DNA from: an uncultured Veillonella sp.
GTDB lineage: Bacteria; Bacillota; Negativicutes; Veillonellales; Veillonellaceae
Reading direction: 5' to 3'
NCBI GenBank assembly: GCA_900550175.1
Contig: URQX01000004.1
Location: 1-33,790, forward strand
Length of the DNA: 33,790 nt
Shown here piece by piece: positions 16,954 to 22,436 of this stretch. Every line of letters starts with the position of its first letter. Position 1 is the first letter of the stretch. The notes under the pieces were generated by a model. It was not told the DNA's origin. It saw only the letters and a list, made by a program, of their open reading frames with translations, and searched no databases. Both the position numbers and the translations under genes were made by a program.

Positions 16954-18570
16954 TTACGCTACCTTTACATAGTCTTGTAGTACTGTATCTACAATACTAC
17001 ACTTTGCATCTAGCTCAGCTTTGAGTGCCGTTTCAGGATTGAGTTCTCTAGACACCACCATATCTACGATAGATTTAGAGAAACCAGATACGAGAATAAC
17101 ACCGCTTGGATGCATTTGAACAGGAATAGTATTATGTGCGTACACAGATACGTTCCAGAAAATAAGTCGTGGCATAGTATATCCAAGGGATTCAAATTTC
17201 TGGCGACACGATTCGATAACAGTTGTATTATCATCATGAGCTGTAGCCTGATCAAACTGCATATCTGAAATGATAAGGCACGATGAAGGTAACTCATCTT
17301 GAGGCAGATGATTTTTAACAGCCGTATCAAGAATTAAGTCAAAGGTTGCCTCTATATCCGTATTGCTATAATCGTCAAAGCGATGCAATCGTCTTAGCTT
17401 ATCTCGTAATGTTTGACACATTGAAATATCTACCATTTGAGGCCGATTGCTAAAGGTAATGAAGCGATTTTTAAAGGATTCATTCTTATTATGTTGCACA
17501 CAGTACAATGCAATCGAATCTGCTACGCTAAGTGCGGTGACGGAACTATTACCAGATAGTTTTGCCCCCATAGATCCAGACCCGTCGCGTATAACTAAGA
17601 TATCGTCATAATCCTTAGGAGATTCTTGGGCATTCCATAATTGCTCTAATGTTTCGTCATATGGATTTAGACTACTGTCCCAGCAACTATCCGCCTTTAC
17701 GTATGCTTGCACAATATCATACAAGAACATAGAGTTCGCATTAATCTTAACTGAGTCGTCTCCCTTTTCTAATGATGCAAGATACACCTGGCGACGTTCT
17801 TCATCATGTTTTAAGAAAGCATTACGATATTTAAGATTTGCCTTTGATGGCACATGATTATAATTAATATCATTCCATTGGTTAAGGGATGCCTTTCTAT
17901 CCACAACCGCTAAATATTCGCGTAACCTAGACAAGGTTTTGCGGTATTCACGTGCACTTAAATGTAACAAGGATTGCAAAATAACTGCCTCAGAACGCTT
18001 CTCCTTAGAGGATGTATTATTGGAGGGCATCCATTTAGCTAATAAACTTATGGAATCACCAAGTCCACAACCTATAATATCACGTCTAAACTGGTTCACA
18101 ATTAACTCTCCTAGTCCATCATGTAAGATAGTGCTCGTCGTATCAAAGAAAATGCGTAACACATCATCCCAACGACCATAGTTCCACAATTCAGTGCCGA
18201 TGATAAACTGCAATGCCATCTCTGGATGTAAATCACCTATTTTAGTGAGCATCATACGGAATATATCTCGCTCGCCAAGACCTAGCTTAATATGGCGTGC
18301 ATACATAAGCCATTTCATAGTATAAAGAGGATCTTCCTCATAGGATGTAATGAATAGACGTAACGCCTCTACAGCATCCATAGTACGATCATTACTATAA
18401 AAATGACTGTTATGTTTACTTTTACCATAGAAATCAACAGCAGCCTGACGCAATGCAGGCACAGAGAAATTAAGGTCCATCAAAGAGCTACCACTTGTAC
18501 GATATGCTGTACCATCATTCGCAGTATAAGATTTTTCATTATTTGTTAAAGCGTTCATAAATGTATTCAT
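16954..18570 (-). CDS. DUF2828-family helical + vWA protein (Ro60/TROVE-like build)
   Basis: This 538-residue protein has a long alpha-helical N-terminal part (about residues 25-300) followed by a von Willebrand A domain. The metal-dependent adhesion site looks complete: DGSGSM near residues 328-333, a Thr in YSNTDIEATFDLIL and Asp in IISDMQFD. I assign it to the DUF2828/DUF7788 family from the pattern RDGSGSMG and the helical WLMYARHIKLGLGERDIFRMML segment. Helices plus a vWA domain is also the plan of Ro60/Rsr, which binds Y RNAs and damaged RNAs, but I cannot show homology to the TROVE domain by eye. It has AAGGAG before the ATG, a terminator-like element right upstream, and a consensus promoter about 370 bases upstream. 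Confidence 0.8.
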   Translation of the reverse strand: MNTFMNALTNNEKSYTANDGTAYRTSGSSLMDLNFSVPALRQAAVDFYGKSKHNSHFYSNDRTMDAVEALRLFITSYEEDPLYTMKWLMYARHIKLGLGERDIFRMMLTKIGDLHPEMALQFIIGTELWNYGRWDDVLRIFFDTTSTILHDGLGELIVNQFRRDIIGCGLGDSISLLAKWMPSNNTSSKEKRSEAVILQSLLHLSAREYRKTLSRLREYLAVVDRKASLNQWNDINYNHVPSKANLKYRNAFLKHDEERRQVYLASLEKGDDSVKINANSMFLYDIVQAYVKADSCWDSSLNPYDETLEQLWNAQESPKDYDDILVIRDGSGSMGAKLSGNSSVTALSVADSIALYCVQHNKNESFKNRFITFSNRPQMVDISMCQTLRDKLRRLHRFDDYSNTDIEATFDLILDTAVKNHLPQDELPSSCLIISDMQFDQATAHDDNTTVIESCRQKFESLGYTMPRLIFWNVSVYAHNTIPVQMHPSGVILVSGFSKSIVDMVVSRELNPETALKAELDAKCSIVDTVLQDYVKVA

Positions 18571-18592
18571 AGTTCCTATCTCCTTAGCATAT

Positions 18593-18659
18593 AAAAAACC
18601 GCTCTAGATTATCACAACGTAAATTTTGAAAGCAAAATAAACAAGACAACCGTAAGCGG
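18593..18659 (-). terminator. terminator-like element just upstream of the DUF2828 start
   Basis: On the minus strand CCGCT (18659-18655) can pair with AGCGG (18603-18599), directly followed by six T. Between them lie smaller hairpins such as TTTTG-CTTT-CAAAA. The DUF2828 ribosome-binding site starts only about 10 bases later, the usual position of an attenuator. The short base stem and long interior make the call moderate. Confidence 0.5.
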
Positions 18660-18933
18660 CTACAATACAAAGTTCAAGACAATTACTAACCTCACTGAGG
18701 CTAAGGTTTACTAGACACGATACTCTAGACCAAAAGGTCTCCAAAATCACTTTTTCTGGTTATTTAATCAATGGATTGCTGCTTGTGTCTAACCTTATGA
18801 ATCGTTTATGAACGATAACTATTAAATTATACTAGATTCTATACTCATCTTAATCAAGTTTTTTATGTTATAGGATTGCTGTTAGAACCTAAGTCTTTCT
18901 GTTCTACATGTTGGTGATTCAACTCACCTTATG
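18593..18933 (-). ncRNA. candidate structured leader RNA or small RNA upstream of the DUF2828 gene
   Basis: Most of the 483-base gap 18571-19053 lies downstream of a consensus promoter and can fold on the minus strand. Hairpins seen: GGTGA/TCACC (18928-18913), AGAAC/GTTCT (18905-18884), AGACC-TTTT-GGTCT (18740-18727) and CCTC-AGT-GAGG (18700-18690). A long-range stem joins TAAGGTT+AGACAC (18797-18785) to GTGTCT+AACCTTA (18718-18702) with a 4-base bulge, 13 pairs in all. Two motifs occur twice in the same order, TCATAAGGTKAG and AGCAATCC, suggesting a duplicated unit. A second possible -10, TATAAT, lies at 18826-18831. The RNA ends in the terminator-like element. I see no T-box, tRNA or riboswitch signature I know, and no convincing reading frame. 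Confidence 0.5.
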
Positions 18934-18938
18934 ATGCA

Positions 18939-18967
18939 ATTATAATACACGCATCCGTGTGTGTCAA
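18939..18967 (-). promoter_or_regulatory. consensus sigma-A promoter for the leader RNA / DUF2828 gene
   Basis: On the minus strand TTGACA (18967-18962) and TATAAT (18944-18939) both match the consensus at every base and are exactly 17 bases apart. This is the strongest promoter in the window. The predicted start is near 18932. Confidence 0.85.
18947..18960. promoter_or_regulatory. palindromic operator candidate in the promoter spacer
   Basis: ACACG-CATC-CGTGT is a perfect 5-bp inverted repeat that fills most of the 17-base spacer between -35 and -10. A dimeric repressor bound here would block the promoter. No regulator gene is adjacent, and chance cannot be excluded for so short a palindrome. 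Confidence 0.4.
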
Positions 18968-19004
18968 TAATTATTTTTAAAATATTTTGTTTTTAGGAAA
19001 GTTA

Positions 19005-19040
19005 GAACTAGCAACACATATTTTACTGTATTGCTAGTTC
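19005..19040 (-). terminator. hairpin at the end of the accessory operon
   Basis: A perfect 10-bp stem (GAACTAGCAA 19005-19014 with TTGCTAGTTC 19031-19040) with a 16-base loop follows the stop of the LRAT-like gene by 14 bases. The minus-strand tail (TAACTTTCC) is a poor U-tract, so it may protect the 3' end rather than terminate. Confidence 0.5.
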
Positions 19041-19053
19041 CTTATAATTATTA

Positions 19054-19536
19054 CTAATACTCTGCCTCAACACGCCAAATTTCATTAGCTAACCATTTCA
19101 ATGGTCCCCATTTAGGTCTAAGAAATCTAGCTGCCAATCCCTCTATACTAAGTTGTGTTGATTCTGTAAGGCCTGTTTTACACCAAATAGCAAAATGTTC
19201 ACAATTATGATTAAACAAACTATAGTCACCTTTACCAATCATAGATTTAGCACGTTGTACAGTTTTACGCGGACCATAAAAACTTGCGGCTACATCTGCA
19301 TCTTGGAAAATAGATAATAAACTATCGTCCTCGGCAATATATAAGGTATCTCCGTCACAAAATTTTTCAATACTAGTCTCTGCAATTCTACCATCTAGTG
19401 GAGAATCCCCCTTTATATAGTGGATAATTTTATGATAACCTACATATACACCATAATGTTGATATACATCACCAAAGAAAAAATTACTTCGTTGGCAAAA
19501 TACGATATCTCCTAATTTTAACTTTCTTGACCCCAT
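19054..19536 (-). CDS. LRAT-like (NlpC/P60 superfamily) cysteine-hydrolase-fold protein
   Basis: From the ATG at 19536 (MGSRKLKLGDIVF; AGAGGA precedes it) the protein has 160 residues; a GTG at 19557 is open but lacks a good site. It shows the permuted papain-like LRAT/H-REV107 pattern: LGDIVFCQR, then QHYGVYVG with the first His, IIHY with the second, and NCEHFAIWC with the presumed catalytic Cys. LRAT-like enzymes act as acyltransferases or phospholipases via a thioester; bacterial members are mostly uncharacterised. The last gene of the accessory operon, it starts 22 bases after the small membrane protein. A membrane-lipid or acyl-transfer role is possible but unproven. Confidence 0.75.
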   Translation of the reverse strand: MGSRKLKLGDIVFCQRSNFFFGDVYQHYGVYVGYHKIIHYIKGDSPLDGRIAETSIEKFCDGDTLYIAEDDSLLSIFQDADVAASFYGPRKTVQRAKSMIGKGDYSLFNHNCEHFAIWCKTGLTESTQLSIEGLAARFLRPKWGPLKWLANEIWRVEAEY

Positions 19537-19558
19537 TATTCCTCTCCCATACAACACA

Positions 19559-19903
19559 TTATTTAAGATTATTCATATACTTGATAATATCATCTAAGGA
19601 AATATCTTGATTCTTTCCTCGTAATAATTTCCATATTCGTCTAACAAACTTGTAAAACATATACAAACCTGCTAATGGTAAAAATATACCAAATGGATTT
19701 TTCTCTAATGGATTTCGTGGATATGGAAAGGGTCCAGGCCTAGGCCCTATAATATTGGGCCATCTATGTTCTTGATACACACCTTTCGGATGTACACCAG
19801 TTTTATTTCTATTAGAAGAAACATACTCTACTACATCCTGGTATAACTTAGGATCTTCCTTTTGAACTTTTTCAATAGCTTCTTTAATAACATCTGTTTT
19901 CAT
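19559..19903 (-). CDS. small membrane protein, unknown function
   Basis: Starting at the ATG 19903 (MKTDVIKEAIEKVQKEDPK; AGAGGTG upstream), it has 114 residues; a longer open frame to 19933 is not supported by a ribosome-binding site. The N-terminal 40 residues are helical and charged. A proline-rich stretch follows (GPRPGPFPYPRNP), then a single hydrophobic segment (FGIFLPLAGLYMFYKFV) with a basic flank (RRIWKLLRGK) that points to a cytoplasmic C-terminus. I do not recognise the family. It lies between the NERD helicase gene and the LRAT-like gene and may tether one of them to the membrane. Confidence 0.7.
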   Translation of the reverse strand: MKTDVIKEAIEKVQKEDPKLYQDVVEYVSSNRNKTGVHPKGVYQEHRWPNIIGPRPGPFPYPRNPLEKNPFGIFLPLAGLYMFYKFVRRIWKLLRGKNQDISLDDIIKYMNNLK

Positions 19904-19974
19904 ACAATACACCTCTATACTACAAAACAACATTAGAATAACTAACTGATTACATGTATATTGTACAAAAGAGC

Positions 19975-19994
19975 ATGCGTAAAAAATAACGCAT
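19975..19994 (-). terminator. small hairpin after the NERD-helicase gene
   Basis: ATGCGT (19975-19980) pairs with ACGCAT (19989-19994) around an A/T-rich loop. On the minus strand GCTCTTTTG follows. It sits at the only gap of about 100 bases in the accessory operon, so it could be a weak or partial terminator. Confidence 0.4.
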
Positions 19995-20001
19995 CGAAAT
20001 A

Positions 20002-21720
20002 TTATTTTAATAAATCGAGACCAAAAGTATCTAATAAAGATTCTTTACTAGGTCTATTGATTTCATTTACACCTAAATGATTTAAAATAGACTTATAGTC
20101 TTCATTAGGTACATTATCATAGAACGCTAATTGTAAATATGTATTTGCACGTGATGAACCTACATAAACCAATCGTTTATGTAATTCATTAGTAAGACGG
20201 CCAACTAAAACATCAATTAGTAAAACTGCTTTAGCTTCTAAACCTTTAAATTTACGTACTGATGTAAACAGAATGGAGTTTTTCTTAGGTTCTGTAGATA
20301 TAGACACTCCGTTTACAGCAGAAATATTTGTCAACATACTGTTAGGAACACTACTTGTAGTAAGAATTACAATGTCTTCGGGTCTTACCTTATCTTGAAT
20401 CATTTTTGTAACGAATTTGGTTACAATATTGCGTAATTCACTTTCATTCTTATAAAACGATCCAAGTGGTTTTATCCCAGACAATTCATTTATATAAGCG
20501 TCTTTCTTTATATCACTTAATGTTGTACCTACAGTCTTTGCTATTTCAGCAGTATTACGACAATTTTTATACAAGACAAGACGACAATCTCCATATGTAT
20601 CTAACCAATGCGTCGACTTATGCATCATTATGTACTGGTTTTTATCGTAGAATACATAATAATGTCCGCCTAACATATCTACTAACATAGAAATATGTTC
20701 TAGTATATGCTCATCAATATCTTGTCCCTCATCAATGACTACATTTTCATATGACCATTCAAGATCATCATATTCATTTTGAAAGTACTCTATAAACTGA
20801 GGAATAATTTCTGAAATAGAATATTCAGTATTAGGCATCAATTCTTCAGCTAATGATCTAATATTATGATAGACTATATTCTCACAAGTATAATGCTCTT
20901 TCACATAAGATAATAAGAACTCATTAAAGCATAAATATAATACTTTTTTACCGTCAGAAGCTAACATTTTAGCCTTTTCAATAGCCAGCATGGTTTTACC
21001 TGTCCCTGCTGGTCCGTGTATAACAGCCGTTGGCTGTTCACGTAAAAAATGCAGTATAGATGCTTGTTGTTTCGTCATCTGAATATAACTTCTTGTTGAT
21101 TCAAGAGCTGTACTTGCAACTGATTCAACAATATTAAATGTAGGCATTAAAGTCTTAATCATGTTCTGAAAATCATTAACTGATAATTCAGAATCTCTAA
21201 ATCCTAAATTAGATTTCCAATAGCTAAAAGCTTTATCCATAGATTCCGATACATTAAGTAAAGAATCTACATCAAAAACAATCTCTCTATTTACTTCTAA
21301 TGGTAATGAAACTTTATTATGAATAGCTACAGATGGGAACCATACGGCTCGACCAATAACAGGCATTTGTCCATTATAATGTTTACGTAAATAGTTCTGA
21401 ATCCTAAATTGACTCTCTGCAGCTTGTCCCAAAGGATCTATAATTTTTTCTTCTTTTGTATTTCGATTCGTTTGAATCCAGTTTCCATCACGGTAGGAAA
21501 TCCCACCAGCCTTTACCTCTATAGATAAAATACCTTTTTTAGGATGTAAAACAACAAAATCTGCTTCACCTTCACTCCTACGTTGATTTAATTCACCTAA
21601 CCAGCGATAAGAATGAAAAATGACATATTCATTATTTAATTTAGAGAGCGCCTCGTATACGAGACGCTCTCCTTCACTACCATGGAAACTATTTATTATT
21701 GTGGGGTAGAATTTTGCCAT
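20002..21720 (-). CDS. NERD nuclease-domain + UvrD-like helicase protein
   Basis: In this 572-residue protein the N-terminal NERD domain shows GSEGERL (residues 14-20), Asp54 in EADF and Glu68-Val-Lys70 in SIEVKAG, the D...ExK layout of PD-(D/E)XK-like nucleases. A superfamily 1 helicase core follows: Walker A HGPAGTGKT (about 232-240), motif II IDEGQD (about 328) and motif VI YVGSSRA (about 518). It is shorter than full UvrD or Rep. Members of this architecture are annotated as helicases, and NERD-helicases recur in defence loci and mobile elements; that role is inferred here. It begins 9 bases after the 59-residue gene, so it is co-translated with the block upstream. Confidence 0.85.
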   Translation of the reverse strand: MAKFYPTIINSFHGSEGERLVYEALSKLNNEYVIFHSYRWLGELNQRRSEGEADFVVLHPKKGILSIEVKAGGISYRDGNWIQTNRNTKEEKIIDPLGQAAESQFRIQNYLRKHYNGQMPVIGRAVWFPSVAIHNKVSLPLEVNREIVFDVDSLLNVSESMDKAFSYWKSNLGFRDSELSVNDFQNMIKTLMPTFNIVESVASTALESTRSYIQMTKQQASILHFLREQPTAVIHGPAGTGKTMLAIEKAKMLASDGKKVLYLCFNEFLLSYVKEHYTCENIVYHNIRSLAEELMPNTEYSISEIIPQFIEYFQNEYDDLEWSYENVVIDEGQDIDEHILEHISMLVDMLGGHYYVFYDKNQYIMMHKSTHWLDTYGDCRLVLYKNCRNTAEIAKTVGTTLSDIKKDAYINELSGIKPLGSFYKNESELRNIVTKFVTKMIQDKVRPEDIVILTTSSVPNSMLTNISAVNGVSISTEPKKNSILFTSVRKFKGLEAKAVLLIDVLVGRLTNELHKRLVYVGSSRANTYLQLAFYDNVPNEDYKSILNHLGVNEINRPSKESLLDTFGLDLLK

Positions 21721-21729
21721 AATATATTC

Positions 21730-21909
21730 TTATCTTTCAACGACAGAAATAACTTCTATTCCATGTAAACTATTCGCATAACGTGCTTTTACTTGATTAC
21801 GTGCATCACACATATTAGAAGCAGTAACCGTAGTTGCATTTACCCCATTTTGAGCTGTTGATTTAGGGTTAGATTTAATTCTAAATTTTACTTGAAAACT
21901 TCTTGACAT
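21730..21909 (-). CDS. 59-residue basic protein, unknown
   Basis: This is a short gene with an ATG at 21909, GGGAG 9 bases upstream and a TAA at 21730. The product starts MSRSFQVKFRIKSNPKSTAQ and ends with a run of beta-prone residues (GIEVISVVER). It is basic, has one Cys, and looks like a compact alpha/beta fold. It lies 27 bases after the Hsp70 C-terminal-domain gene and 9 before the NERD helicase gene, and its frame is well formed, so I consider it real. I know no function; it could be a nucleic-acid-binding or adaptor protein. Confidence 0.72.
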   Translation of the reverse strand: MSRSFQVKFRIKSNPKSTAQNGVNATTVTASNMCDARNQVKARYANSLHGIEVISVVER

Positions 21910-21936
21910 GATTTGATTCTCCCTAACTTAGACAAA

Positions 21937-22401
21937 TCACTTTAATTGAATAGAATAGATATTTTTAGGTTGATAATTACCACTTTGAATCTCTTCCGGT
22001 ACAGCAACAATGTAATCTATTGTATCTGGTGTCTTTTTACTTATAAAGAAATAACCATCATCATTAACATCTTCATCCTCAACATATAGAAGAACACAGC
22101 CTACTTGGGACGTAGGCAAATTTCTTGAATGACCACGTGCTTCTCGTGTATAAAACAACTCAATCTCATTACCAATACATGGTATGAATTGTGTCCATTC
22201 ATTATATCCAATATCCTCACCAATGATACATTCAAAGCAGTAGTCTCTGTCTTCAGTTCCTAACAAAAAAGGAAACTGTATTTCTGCTAACTCAGTAAGT
22301 GTGGAATTAACAATGTTAACATCGCGACCGCCATCACGACTACGGACCAAGCCAAAAGCAACACCGGTTTTACCAGTTCTTTTTCGATCTATCGAAGTCA
22401 T
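21937..22401 (-). CDS. stand-alone C-terminal domain of the split Hsp70-like protein
   Basis: The 154-residue product aligns by eye with the last about 155 residues of the 980-residue Hsp70-like protein: RTGKTGVAFGLVRSRDGGRD here and RTGKTGVVFGLLRSRRGGKD there, then matching FP-LG, a W-F pair, FELHYT-like and YIVAVP-like segments. It has its own ribosome-binding site (AGGAAGG, 4-5 bases before ATG) and lies 35 bases after the 894-residue Hsp70-like gene in a different frame. The TGVxFGL helix probably completes the actin-like ATPase fold, so the two chains should assemble. It is therefore not a simple remnant. Confidence 0.8.
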   Translation of the reverse strand: MTSIDRKRTGKTGVAFGLVRSRDGGRDVNIVNSTLTELAEIQFPFLLGTEDRDYCFECIIGEDIGYNEWTQFIPCIGNEIELFYTREARGHSRNLPTSQVGCVLLYVEDEDVNDDGYFFISKKTPDTIDYIVAVPEEIQSGNYQPKNIYSIQLK

Positions 22402-22436
22402 AAAACCCTTCCTATAAAGAACATATATAATATATT

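Noticed and set aside
18571..19053. tRNA, T-box or known riboswitch in the DUF2828 leader
   Set aside because: I looked for a T-arm, acceptor pairing, the T-box core and common riboswitch cores and found none; GGTGA-GTTGAA-TCACC only loosely resembles a T-arm.
21937..22401. Pseudogene reading of the Hsp70 C-terminal fragment
   Set aside because: It has its own good ribosome-binding site and an intact frame with conserved motifs, so a real split gene is the better reading.
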